Shown: in pieces, positions 46,638 through 55,993 of the stretch
Position numbering within the stretch: position 1 is the stretch's first letter
How the letters are laid out: each line of letters starts with the position of its first letter
Origin: VFMC01 sp040398525
GTDB lineage: Bacteria; Actinomycetota; Acidimicrobiia; Acidimicrobiales; Ilumatobacteraceae
Direction: 5' to 3'
Assembly (NCBI GenBank): GCA_040398525.1
Contig: JBBATY010000011.1
Location: 20,726 to 84,725, forward strand
Length of the DNA: 64,000 bases
The notes under the pieces: generated by a model
The model's database searches: none
Told to the model about the DNA's origin: nothing
Seen by the model: only the letters and a program-made list of their open reading frames with translations
Position numbers and translations under genes: made by a program

Positions 46638-48643
46638 ATGGCTCTGCAGTTGTCGCGTCCCGACCCCGCCTCGCCGGACGACGTCGCCGCTGCGTCGTTC
46701 TCCACAGCGCGCAAGGGCTACGAACCCACCGAGGTCCGTGAGTTCTTGCACATGGTGGCGGCCGAGCTCGCCCGCCTGCACGACCGCGAGCGCGCCCTCG
46801 AGCAGCAGGTGCGCGACGGCCAGCGCAATGCGTTCTCGATCGCCTCTCTCGACGACGAGGTGATCACCCGCCTGCTCGGCGACGAGGCATCGCGGATCCT
46901 CCACTCTGCCCGTGATGCTGCGGCGCGGCTGAAGGCGCACACCGAGGAGGCCGCGGAGCGGATGCTGCGCGAGGCCGGCGACGAGGCGCGCCGCATCCGC
47001 GAGGAGGCCGAGATCGATGTGGCGCGGCGGCGCAGCGATACCTCCGCCGATGCCCAGGCCGAGCTCGAGATGGCCCGCCAACAGGGTCGCGAGATGGTCG
47101 AGGAGGCTCGCGAGTACCGCGAGCGGGTGCTCGCCGATGTGGCCCGCCGTCGCGAGCTGGCACGTCGCCAGATCGAGCAGATCGTCCATGGCCGGGCCCG
47201 GCTGATCCAGGCCTTCGAGCGGTCGCGGCGTGCGGCGGACGAGGCGCTGGCCGAGCTCGGCCCGCTCGTCGAGCCCGGCGAGCTCGACCTGTCGCCCACC
47301 ACCGATCAGGTCCCCGTCACCGAGGCTTCGGTCGAGCAGGCGGCCGATCGCTCCGAGGCGCCGGTGCAGTTGTTCGACCGCGATGCCGACCCCGACCTCG
47401 CCGCCGAGCCCGAGGCGGCCGCCCCTGTCCCTGTCCCTGTCGAGGCCGTCGAGCACATCATCGACGACGAGCCGACCGCCACGATCGAGCCCGCTGCCCC
47501 CATCGAGGCCGTCGATGCGGCCGTCGATGCGGCCGTCGATGCGGCCATCGACGACCGCGAGCCGGCGCCGGTGATCAACCTGTTCGGGTCGGCCCCGGTC
47601 TCCGAGCCCACCACGGATGCGTCGCCCGCCCCGTCGCCCGATGCGTCGCCCGCGACCGGGGCGCCACGGCCGTCGGTCGACGACCTGTTCGCCANNNNNN
47701 NNNNNNNNNNNNNNNNNNNNNNNNNNNNNNNNNNNNNNNNNNNNNNNNNNNNNNNNNNNNNNNNNNNNNNNNNNNNNNNNNNNNNNNNNNNNNNGATGCG
47801 TCGCCCGCGACCGGGGCGCCACGGCCGTCGGTCGACGACCTGTTCGCCAAGCTGCGCGCGGCCCGCACCCAAGGTGTGGCCGAACGGGCGACGCCGACCG
47901 CTGCCGACCCGGCGCCTGCTGCAACGCCTGCTGCGGCATCTGCGCCCGACCCCTCAGCGTCCGACGACAACGACGACACACCGTTCACCCGCCGCGACGA
48001 CGCCCTCGCCCCGCTCGTCATCGCAGCAGCGCGCAAGCTGAAGCGGGCGCTGGCCGACGAGCAGAACGAGGTGCTGCACGTGCTGCGCGGCCGCCAGCAG
48101 GTCGGCCACATCGCCAACCTCGTCGGCGAGGAGGCTGCGCACATCGCCCGCTACGCCGAGGCGATCACGGGTGAGCTCACCGCCGCAGCTGTCGCCGGAG
48201 CGTTGTCGATGGGGGCCGGCGCCACCGCCGCCCAGAAGGACGTCAAGCGCTCCGCCGCCGTCGACCGGGCGGTCGCTGCCCTCGCCGACGACATCATCCG
48301 CCCGCTGCGCGACCGACTCGAGCGCTGCGTGGCAACTGCCGACGGCGACCGCGACGAACTGTCGTCGTTGGTCCGACCCGTCTACCGCGAGTGGAAGAAC
48401 CAGCGCATCGACGAGCACCTCGACGATGTCGCCCGCGTCGCGTTCGGCCACGGCGCCCTGGCCGGCGTCGCCCCGGGCACGTCGATCTGCTGGGCCATCG
48501 ACCCGAACGGGCCTGCCTGTGCCGACGCCGAGGACAACACCCTGGGTGGCGTGGTGGCGGCCGGCGGGGCATTTCCCACCGAGCACACATGTGCTCCGGC
48601 GCACCCCGGGTGCCGGTGCATGATCGTGCCCACTGCCACCTGA
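46638..48643 (+). CDS. DivIVA-domain protein fused to a phage-head-like Cys/His C terminus (interrupted by an artificial gap)
   Basis: With 155 bases removed at the gap the protein has 616 residues. Residues ~10-60 are DivIVA-like (FSTARKGYEPTEVREFLHMV), followed by a ~200-residue charged coiled coil (AEERMLREAGDEARRIREEA). A low-complexity acidic linker follows with four copies of A-V/I-D-A. The C-terminal ~200 residues are helical and end in CWAIDPNGPACADAEDNTLG, then HTCAPAHPGCRCMIVP; the H...HPGCRC end resembles phage head-morphogenesis (Mu gpF/SPP1 gp7-like) domains. DivIVA heads bind curved membrane at poles and septa. The role of the tail is unknown. No phage gene is near. Confidence 0.8.
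47640..47849. other. Scaffold gap with duplicated 55-bp flanks
   Basis: N from 47695 to 47794. Bases 47640-47694 equal 47795-47849. Collapsing the duplicate joins the linker of the DivIVA-headed protein in frame. A 12-base GCCGTCGATGCG-type tandem repeat lies about 100 bases upstream. Confidence 0.95.
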
Positions 48644-48688
48644 CCCGACCCCCGGCCCACCACCGGGGAGGGGTAGCCTGCGCAGTGC

Positions 48689-51538
48689 ATGCGGACGCCC
48701 TCCGATCTCCCCCCGAACGATCGCGCCCGTCACCGTCTGGCTGACCGTGGTCGCATTGCCCTGATCGCCGTCGCCGTCGTGGTGATCGTGCTGGCGCTGT
48801 CGGCGCGGTTCCTCTCCGGGTTCTTCGTCGACTACCTCTGGCACGACAGCGTCGGGCGCAACGATGTGTTCTGGGGGGTGCTCACCAGCCAGATCCTGCT
48901 GTTCGTCATCTTCGCTGCAGTGTTCATCGTCGTCGCGGTCGTGAACCTGATCATCGCCGACCGTCTCGCCCCGGCGGCGTTCTCGGCGAACATGCACCCC
49001 GTCGTCGAGCGGTTCCACGAGGTGTTCGGCCGCCGGCTCCGACTGGCCCGCTTCGTCGCTGCGGTGGTGCTCGGGCTGCTGTTCGCCCTGCCGGTCACCA
49101 GCCAGTGGCAGCAGTGGCTGCTGTTCCGCAACAGCACCTCGTTCGGTGTCGACGACACTCAGTTCGGCCTCGACATCGGCTTCTACGTCTTCCGGCTGCC
49201 GTTCATCACCTTCGCCCTCGATTGGTTCTTCGCCGCGCTGGTGTTCATCACGCTGCTGGTGCTGCTCACCCACATCCTCAACGGTGGGGTGGTCATCCAG
49301 CCGCCGCGGCCGAAGGTGCGCCGGGCCACCAAGGCACACCTCGCCGTGCTGCTCGCGCTGCTGGCCATCGTGAAGGCGGCCGACTACTGGGTGCTGCGTT
49401 ACGAGCTCACCAACGAGCGTCGCGGCTTCGTGCAGGGTGCCACCTACACCGTGGTCGAGGCCCAGCTGCCGGCCGTGGTGCTGCTCGCGCTGATCGCCTT
49501 GCTCGTCGCCGTGCTGTTCCTGTCGACGCTGAAGACCGACTCGTGGCGGCTGCCGGTGGCGGCCTGCGGCCTGTGGGCCGTGCTCGCCGTGCTCGGCGGC
49601 CTGGTCTACCCGGCCGCCATCCAGGCGCTGGTGGTGAACCCCAACCAGCGCGACCGCGAGGCGCCCTACATCGAGCGCAACGTCATCGCCACCAGGCAGG
49701 CCTTCGGGCTCGAGAACGTGGTCGAGCAGGATGTGTCGTTCGGGTCGTTGTCGGCTGCCGAGCTGACGGCCGACACCGACCCATTGCAGAACGTGCGTCT
49801 GCTCAACCCGGCGCGCCTCGTCGACCGCTTCCGCATCGACCAGGGCCAGCGCTCGGGCCTCACCGTGCGCGACCTCGACGTCGACCGCTACGAGGTCGAC
49901 GGGCGGGTGCAGCAGGTGCTCATGGCCGCCCGCGAGCTCGACCTGAACAGCATCGCCAACAAGTCGTGGCAGGGCCGGCACCTCATCTCCACCCACGGCT
50001 GCGGGCTGATCCAGGCACCCGTGGCACGGGTCGAGACCAGCGGTCGCCCCGAGTACAGCGAGGTGCCCCTCGAGCGGCCGCAGCTCTACTTCAGCGAGAG
50101 CCTCACCGGCTACGCGGTGGTGGGCACCTCGGTCACCGAGGAGCCCTGCCCGGGCCAGGCGGCAGCCGAGCCCTACGCGGCCGAGGGAGGTGTGCAGATG
50201 AGCTCGTTCATCCGCCGCCTTGGGTTCGCGCTGCACTTCCTCGACTACAACCTGCTCGGCTCCGGGGCGATCGAGGACGACTCGCGCCTGCTGTCGATCC
50301 GCGACGTGCGCGACCGGGTGCGCACGGTGGCGCCGTTCCTCGCCTTCGACGGTGACCCCTACCCCGTCGCCCTCGACGGCGGGGTCGTGTGGGTGATCGA
50401 CGCGTACACCACCTCCGACCGCTACCCCTACTCGCAGAACGCCGACATGTCGCAGCTCACCGACACCAGTGGCCTCGACTTCCCGTTCAACTACATCCGC
50501 AGCAGTGTGAAGGCCACCGTCGACGCCTACGACGGCTCGATGGTCTTCTACACCGTCGACCCCACCGATCCGGTCCTGCGGGCCTGGGGGAACGCCTTCC
50601 CCGACCTGTTCGTGCCCATGGACGACATGCCTGCCGGGCTGGCCGAGCACCTGCGCTACCCGGAGGACCTCTTCCGTGTGCAGACGGCGCACTACTCGAA
50701 GTACCGGTTGCCTCCGTCGGAGTTCTTCGACCGCGCCGATGCCTGGTCGGTGGCGCAGGGCCCGTCGATCCAGCCGCGTGACTCTGCGAACGGCACATCG
50801 GTGACGGTTATCGACCCGACGATCGACCGCGCCGACTTCGCCGCCGAGTCCGGGACGGCCCGCTTCGTGCCGTATTACTCGATGTTCCGGGCCCCCGGCG
50901 AGGACCAGGCCAGCTTCCAGCTGCTGCGCCCGTTCGTGCCGTTCAGCACCAACGACAACCGCACCGAGCTGCAGGCGTTCATGACCGCCAACAGCGACCC
51001 GGCGAGCTACGGCCAGCTGACGGCGTACGTCGTCGGTGGTGCCGTCGACGGCCCGGCCACGGTGGCGGCAACCATCGAGAACGACGTCGCGATCTCCCAG
51101 CAGATCACCTTGCTCAACCAACAGAGCTCCGAGGTCTACTACGGCGACCTGCAGCTCGTGCCCGTGGCCGACGGCCTGCTCTACCTGCGCCCGCTCTACG
51201 TGCAGTCGGGCTCGAGTCGGCAGGTGTCGTACCGCTACATCCTCGCCTCGTACCAGGGCAAGGCCGCCTTCGGGTCGAGCCTCGAACAGGTGCTCGCCAA
51301 GCTGTTCCCCGGGTTCAGCACCGACCTCGGCGATGTGGTGGGCCTCGAGCCCACCGAGCCCACCGAGCCGACGGAACCGACCGAGCCCGCCACGGGCACG
51401 CCGGCCGAGCTGCTGGCCCGGGCCGACGAGCTGTTCACCCAGGCCGACGAGGCCCTGCCGGACTTCGCGAAGTACGCCGAGCTCACCGCCGAGGCGCGCG
51501 AGCTGGTGCGCCAAGCGCTCGAGCAGCTCGGCGACTAG
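48689..51538 (+). CDS. UPF0182 family membrane protein
   Basis: 949 residues. About seven N-terminal helices start with IALIAVAVVVIVLALSARFL and FFVDYLWHDSVGRNDVFW. The large extracytoplasmic remainder has the family stretches NPNQRDREAPYIERNVIATR, WVIDAYTTSDRYPYSQ, FNYIRSSVKATVDAYDG and HLRYPEDLFRVQT. The C terminus contains a four-unit E-P-T repeat and a helix rich in Ala and Glu. UPF0182 is widespread in Actinobacteria, and its function is unknown. A TAGCCT sequence 9 nt before the ATG may be the -10 box. Confidence 0.95.
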   Translation: MRTPSDLPPNDRARHRLADRGRIALIAVAVVVIVLALSARFLSGFFVDYLWHDSVGRNDVFWGVLTSQILLFVIFAAVFIVVAVVNLIIADRLAPAAFSANMHPVVERFHEVFGRRLRLARFVAAVVLGLLFALPVTSQWQQWLLFRNSTSFGVDDTQFGLDIGFYVFRLPFITFALDWFFAALVFITLLVLLTHILNGGVVIQPPRPKVRRATKAHLAVLLALLAIVKAADYWVLRYELTNERRGFVQGATYTVVEAQLPAVVLLALIALLVAVLFLSTLKTDSWRLPVAACGLWAVLAVLGGLVYPAAIQALVVNPNQRDREAPYIERNVIATRQAFGLENVVEQDVSFGSLSAAELTADTDPLQNVRLLNPARLVDRFRIDQGQRSGLTVRDLDVDRYEVDGRVQQVLMAARELDLNSIANKSWQGRHLISTHGCGLIQAPVARVETSGRPEYSEVPLERPQLYFSESLTGYAVVGTSVTEEPCPGQAAAEPYAAEGGVQMSSFIRRLGFALHFLDYNLLGSGAIEDDSRLLSIRDVRDRVRTVAPFLAFDGDPYPVALDGGVVWVIDAYTTSDRYPYSQNADMSQLTDTSGLDFPFNYIRSSVKATVDAYDGSMVFYTVDPTDPVLRAWGNAFPDLFVPMDDMPAGLAEHLRYPEDLFRVQTAHYSKYRLPPSEFFDRADAWSVAQGPSIQPRDSANGTSVTVIDPTIDRADFAAESGTARFVPYYSMFRAPGEDQASFQLLRPFVPFSTNDNRTELQAFMTANSDPASYGQLTAYVVGGAVDGPATVAATIENDVAISQQITLLNQQSSEVYYGDLQLVPVADGLLYLRPLYVQSGSSRQVSYRYILASYQGKAAFGSSLEQVLAKLFPGFSTDLGDVVGLEPTEPTEPTEPTEPATGTPAELLARADELFTQADEALPDFAKYAELTAEARELVRQALEQLGD

Positions 51539-51577
51539 CCGTCGCCGGCGAACGCTGGTAGCGCGGGCCGGCCGGGC

Positions 51578-52705
51578 CTAGAGGGCGCCGGCTTGGCGCA
51601 GCTGGCGCAGCTGCTCGGCGATCGCAGCGAGGTCCTCGCGGAAGGTGATCTCGTGGCGCGCCTGCTCGGCGGCCAGCTTCACCTGCCCGGAGCGCAGGCT
51701 CTCGAGCATCTCGCCGCCCGCCGCTGCGCCGCCCTCGACGGGCCGGGCAGCGAGGCTGTCGAGCTCGCGGCTCAGCTCACCGAGTTGGTTGGTGAGCTCG
51801 GTGCCGATGTGGGAGAGGCGCTGCTCGAGCTGGGCGGCATGCTCGCGGGCCCGGGTGGCCTCGGCTTCGGTGGTGGCCATCCGCTGCGACAGTTCGTCGA
51901 GGGCGGCGAGCTGAGCTTCGTGGCGGGCATGGTCGCCGTTGGCCGCGGATGCTGCGGCGACCTGCTCGAGGCGGGCGCGCAGCTCGTCGGCCTGGGCGCC
52001 CTGGGCCTGTAGCTCGGCGATGCGCTCGGTGAGCTCGCTCAGCTGGCCCGACATCTCGGCATGGGCTGTGGCCCGTTCGCTGAGCTCGGCCACTTGGCGG
52101 GCCAGCTCATCGGCTTGGCGTGCGCTCGACTCGAACTGCTCGACCACCCCGCTGTGCGCGGTGACGGTGGTGGTGAGCACGGCGACCTGGCGATTGAGGG
52201 CCTCGACGCTGGTGGCGGTGCGCTCGAGGTCGAGCAGCCGCGCTGCCAGCACGTCGTCGGGCTGGGCGGGGGCCATGGCGAGCTGGGCGACCTGCTCGAC
52301 CCGCTCGGCCAGCTGGGTGAGCAGCTCCTGGTCCATCTGCTGGGCCTGCTCGTTGGCCGCCTTGAACAGACCGAGCTGAGCGATCTGCTCGGCATCGACG
52401 GAGTTCGCCTGGCGGTTCTCGACGTCGATCACTCGACGGTGCAGGGCATCGACCTTGGTGCCGACGGCGTCGGACGCGTCGAGCCGCTGCTGGATGGCCT
52501 CGAGCTGCTCGACGATGTCGGTGGCATCGGTGCGGTTGCTGTTCGACAGGACCATCGTCGTCGCCGCAAGCGCGCCGAGCTGGTCCTCGAGGATGATCTT
52601 TGCCTGCTCGGCTGCCTCGAGCCGCTCCTTCAGGTGCGCGATCTCGTTCTGCAGCACCAAGAAGTCGACAGGATCGACCGTCTGCTTCTTCCGGAACAGT
52701 CCCAT
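51578..52705 (-). CDS. Long coiled-coil protein
   Basis: 375 residues, almost entirely heptad-repeat coiled coil (EIAHLKERLEAAEQAKIILE, QMDQELLTQLAERVEQVAQL). There is no signal peptide or membrane helix. The start MGLFRKKQTVDPVDF could be a short amphipathic targeting sequence. It may be a cytoskeletal or scaffold protein. A TACCCT box lies ~46 nt upstream of the ATG. Confidence 0.8.
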   Translation of the reverse strand: MGLFRKKQTVDPVDFLVLQNEIAHLKERLEAAEQAKIILEDQLGALAATTMVLSNSNRTDATDIVEQLEAIQQRLDASDAVGTKVDALHRRVIDVENRQANSVDAEQIAQLGLFKAANEQAQQMDQELLTQLAERVEQVAQLAMAPAQPDDVLAARLLDLERTATSVEALNRQVAVLTTTVTAHSGVVEQFESSARQADELARQVAELSERATAHAEMSGQLSELTERIAELQAQGAQADELRARLEQVAAASAANGDHARHEAQLAALDELSQRMATTEAEATRAREHAAQLEQRLSHIGTELTNQLGELSRELDSLAARPVEGGAAAGGEMLESLRSGQVKLAAEQARHEITFREDLAAIAEQLRQLRQAGAL

Positions 52706-52921
52706 GGGTGCGAACGGGCCTCACTCGCCGAGGTAGACGACAACGTCGCCAGGGTACCGCGTCGGCCACGCTGCGCGGTGGAGGGGCAGCGCAGGTCCTT
52801 CCGGGTCGGCGGATGCTGTTCAGCGACCGTTCACCGATCTGCACCTGGTCGTTCGCCTCGCCTCCGATTGGCCGAAACCTCGGCTGCATACCTTCGACGT
52901 ACACCCGATCGAGGAGGTCCC

Positions 52922-55462
52922 GTGCCGTCGCATCGCCCCACCCGTCGGACCGCAGCGCTCGCTGCGGCCGGACTCGTCGCCGCATCGTTCCCGCTCGGAG
53001 GCCTGGCAGGTCCGGGTTCGGCTGCTGCGGAGGGCTGGGACGGATCGTTCACCTCCGTGCACCTCGGCACGTTCGACTCCGGTTCGGGTAACGCCGGCGC
53101 GGAGATCGCCGTGCACGACCCGTCGACCGGCCGGGTGTTCGTCACCAACGGCGCCCAGCAGCGCATCGACGTGTTCTCCGTCGCCGACCTGTCGCCCGAT
53201 GTGAAGGCGTCACCCATCGGCTCGGTGTCGCTCGGCGGCGACGTGCAGAGCGTCGCCGTGAAGGACGGTGTGGTCGCTGCTGCGGTCGCCAATGCGACGG
53301 TCACCTCACCCGGCGAGGTCGTGCTCTTCGACGCCGATGCCGACCTGGCGGCGCCGACAGTGCGGCGCGTGACGGTGGGCGCGCTGCCCGACATGGTCGC
53401 GTTCACACCCGACGGCACGCAGGTACTGGTGGCCAACGAGGGCGAGCCCCGCTGCGTCGCTTCGGCCAGCCCCGCAGCAGCGGTGAACCCCGAGGGCTCG
53501 ATCAGCATCATCGACGTCGAGACGGCGACAGCACGCACGGCTGGCTTCGGCTCGTTCGACGCCAGCCGCGACTCGCTCGTCGCTGCCGGTGTTCGTCTCA
53601 ACTGGCCTGGTGCGACCGTTGCTCAGGACGTCGAGCCGGAGTACATCGCCGTGTCCGCCGATGGCTCGACCGCTTGGGCGACCCTGCAGGAGGCAAACGC
53701 CGTCGCCGTCGTCGATGTCGCGTCGGCCACCGTGACGGCGATCGTGCCGCTCGGGTTGAAGGACCACTCGCTGCCCGGCAACGAGCTCGACAGCACCGAT
53801 CGGGAGAGCCCGCCCGCCATCAACATCGCCAGCCGTCCGGTGTTCGGCATGTACATGCCCGACGCGATCGCCGCGTTCAGCATCGACGGCGCCAGCTACC
53901 TGGCGACCGCCAACGAGGGCGATGGTCGCGAATACGGCTTCGCCCGGGCCGACGACTGCTTCCTCGACGAGGTGCGCCTGGCGACTGCGGTGACCGCAGG
54001 CAACACGGCGATCCCCGGGGCGGCCACGCTTCGTGGCGCCACGGTGGCGGGCAGGTTGAAGCTCACCAACACGGCATTGTCGGAGCAGTCCGGCGGGCAG
54101 TACACCAAGCTCGCCAGCTACGGCGCCCGGTCGTTCTCGATCTGGTCGGCCGATGGTGAGCTGGTGTTCGACAGCGGCTCGACCATCGAGCGCACGGTGG
54201 CCGCCGAGAACCCGGCGTTCTTCAACGCCAACTTCGAGTTCAACGGCACCACCGCCGGGAAGTTCGTGTTCGACACCCGCAGCGACGACAAGGGCCCCGA
54301 GCCCGAGGCTGTGGCGGTCGGCTCGGTGTTCGGACGCCCGATCGCCTTCGTCGGCCTCGAGCGCGCCGGCGGCTGGATGGCCTTCGACGTGAGCGACCCG
54401 ACCGATGCGGAGTACCTCTTCTGGGAGCGCTCGACCACCAACTACACCGCGACCGACCTGCCACTCGGTCAGATCGGCGACATCTCGCCGGAGAGCGTGG
54501 CGTTCGTCGGCGGTGACGACAGCCCCTCCGGTCTGCCGCTGGTGATCGTCTCGAACGAGCTCTCCGGCACCACGAGCGTGTTCCAGATGACCCCCACCGA
54601 CGGTGTCACGCTGCCTGGTGCCCCGACCCCGGTGACGGGCACCCCGGGCAACGGCCAGGTCTCGGTGGCCTGGACTGCTGCGGCCGACGGTGGTTCGCCG
54701 ATCACGGGCTATGAGGTGACTGCGAGCCCAGGTGGGGCCACGTGCGCCACGGCGACGACTTCGTGCCAGATCACGGGCCTCACCAACGGTACGGCGTACA
54801 CGTTCTCGGTGGTCGCGACCACACTCGTCGGCGACTCGGCGCCGGGGGTGTCGGCACCTGTCACGCCGCGGACGTTGCCCAGCATCCCCGGCACACCCTC
54901 CGGTGCCCCCGCCGACGGTCGGGTCGCGCTGACGTGGACGCCACCGTTGTCCGATGGTGGTGCCCCGGTGACCGCATACGTGGTGCAGTACCGCCGGACG
55001 AGCAGCCCGACGTGGCTCACCTTCACGGGCGGCGCCCAGGCACAGTCGGTGAGCACGTCAGCGACAGTCACCGGTCTGACCAACGGTCTCTCGTACACGT
55101 TCCGCGTGGCTGCGACGAACGCAGCAGGAACGACGGAGTTCACCGCAGCGTCGGCACGGGTCACTCCCCGGTCGGTCCCCGGCGCCCCCACTCGTGTCTC
55201 GGCGTCGTCGACTGCGCGGGGTCGGGTGGCGTTGCGTTGGACCGCACCCAACAACGGTGGTTCTCCGATCACCGACTACATCGTCGAGTGGCGTCGCCCT
55301 GGCGGAACCTGGACCGTGTTCGACGACGGAGTTCGCACATCGACCAGCGCGACGGTGACCGGCCTCCCAGCGGGCAACCGGGTCGAGTTGCGGGTGAAGG
55401 CCAAGAACGCTGCGGGCACCGGTGGTCCGAGCTCGCCGGTCACCCTGCTCGTTCGCCGCTGA
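52922..55462 (+). CDS. Secreted choice-of-anchor-I-like beta-propeller protein with Fn3 domains
   Basis: 846 residues. A signal peptide (RRTAALAAAGLVAASFPLGG) is followed by a ~500-residue beta-propeller of the choice-of-anchor I/LVIVD type: VFVTNGAQQRIDVFSVADL, DMVAFTPDGTQVLVANEGEP, ASYLATANEGDGREYG. Three fibronectin type III domains follow (GNGQVSVAWTAAADGGSPIT; GRVALTWTPPLSDGG; GRVALRWTAPNNGGSPIT). No LPXTG motif or C-terminal helix is present, so it is probably released. GTG at 52922 follows GAGGAGG by 4 bases. Confidence 0.88.
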   Translation: MPSHRPTRRTAALAAAGLVAASFPLGGLAGPGSAAAEGWDGSFTSVHLGTFDSGSGNAGAEIAVHDPSTGRVFVTNGAQQRIDVFSVADLSPDVKASPIGSVSLGGDVQSVAVKDGVVAAAVANATVTSPGEVVLFDADADLAAPTVRRVTVGALPDMVAFTPDGTQVLVANEGEPRCVASASPAAAVNPEGSISIIDVETATARTAGFGSFDASRDSLVAAGVRLNWPGATVAQDVEPEYIAVSADGSTAWATLQEANAVAVVDVASATVTAIVPLGLKDHSLPGNELDSTDRESPPAINIASRPVFGMYMPDAIAAFSIDGASYLATANEGDGREYGFARADDCFLDEVRLATAVTAGNTAIPGAATLRGATVAGRLKLTNTALSEQSGGQYTKLASYGARSFSIWSADGELVFDSGSTIERTVAAENPAFFNANFEFNGTTAGKFVFDTRSDDKGPEPEAVAVGSVFGRPIAFVGLERAGGWMAFDVSDPTDAEYLFWERSTTNYTATDLPLGQIGDISPESVAFVGGDDSPSGLPLVIVSNELSGTTSVFQMTPTDGVTLPGAPTPVTGTPGNGQVSVAWTAAADGGSPITGYEVTASPGGATCATATTSCQITGLTNGTAYTFSVVATTLVGDSAPGVSAPVTPRTLPSIPGTPSGAPADGRVALTWTPPLSDGGAPVTAYVVQYRRTSSPTWLTFTGGAQAQSVSTSATVTGLTNGLSYTFRVAATNAAGTTEFTAASARVTPRSVPGAPTRVSASSTARGRVALRWTAPNNGGSPITDYIVEWRRPGGTWTVFDDGVRTSTSATVTGLPAGNRVELRVKAKNAAGTGGPSSPVTLLVRR

Positions 55463-55588
55463 TCATCCTCGACGCGGTCGAAGTGGCCATGACCGAGACG
55501 TTCTCGACTTCACGCTTCGGGGGGTGCACTGGATGGTCACTGTGGCCGTGCCGGCGCTGGGCGAGGACTGACCCGCCCGCCGCGCCGG

Positions 55589-55617
55589 TTGTCGTTCCGT
55601 CAGCCGGTCGGTATCGT
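55589..55617 (+). promoter_or_regulatory. Promoter of the initiator tRNA gene
   Basis: TTGTCG (55589-55594), a 17-nt spacer and TATCGT (55612-55617) lie 12 nt before the tRNA 5' end, giving a leader of about 5 nt. Confidence 0.6.
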
Positions 55618-55629
55618 GCTCTTCGCCGA

Positions 55630-55703
<74 letters not shown>

Positions 55704-55710
55704 CTGAGTG

Positions 55711-55743
55711 GAAGGCCCGGAAACATCGAGTTTCCGGGCCTTC
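55711..55743 (+). terminator. Intrinsic terminator after the tRNA
   Basis: Bases 55711-55724 and 55730-55743 are a perfect 14-bp inverted repeat around ATCGA, followed by TGCGTTTT. This is a strong Rho-independent terminator, 7 nt after the tRNA 3' end. Confidence 0.85.
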
Positions 55744-55838
55744 TGCGTTTTCCGGGGTCGATGGCGCCGACCCGCCTTCTGCGGGAACCTCTACCGGGTA
55801 GAAGTCGGTGACGGAGCAGGCGCCGCGGGGAGGTTCCT

Positions 55839-55991
55839 TCAGGCGGCATAGCGGAGGAGCTGCGCGAAGGTGCGTGCGGCTTCCCGCCAGGTACGGCTCG
55901 CCAACGCCATCGGCAGGTACGACGTCGGATCGATCGAGAACAGATCAGCCGGCGGATGTTCGCCCTGGCGTGGGCCGCGAGGGCGCGCCAT
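55839..55991 (-). CDS. Possible 50-residue protein downstream of fic
   Basis: A 50-residue frame begins with ATG 2 bases after the stop of the Fic gene, so it could be translated by coupling. The product ends with SYLPMALASRTWREAARTFA and is amphipathic helical. It has no Fic-inhibitory (S/T)xxxE(G/N) motif. No homologue is recalled. It could also be a chance frame or a remnant. Confidence 0.35.
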   Translation of the reverse strand: MARPRGPRQGEHPPADLFSIDPTSYLPMALASRTWREAARTFAQLLRYAA

Positions 55992-55993
55992 GG

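Noticed and set aside
47954..51514. 1186-codon open frame on the minus strand opposite UPF0182
   Set aside because: Composition rich in H, R, G and E with no motifs; a shadow of the high-GC coding strand.
55790..55802. TCTACCGGGTAGA palindrome after the tRNA terminator
   Set aside because: Only a 6-bp arm, no nearby start codon on either strand, no second copy seen.
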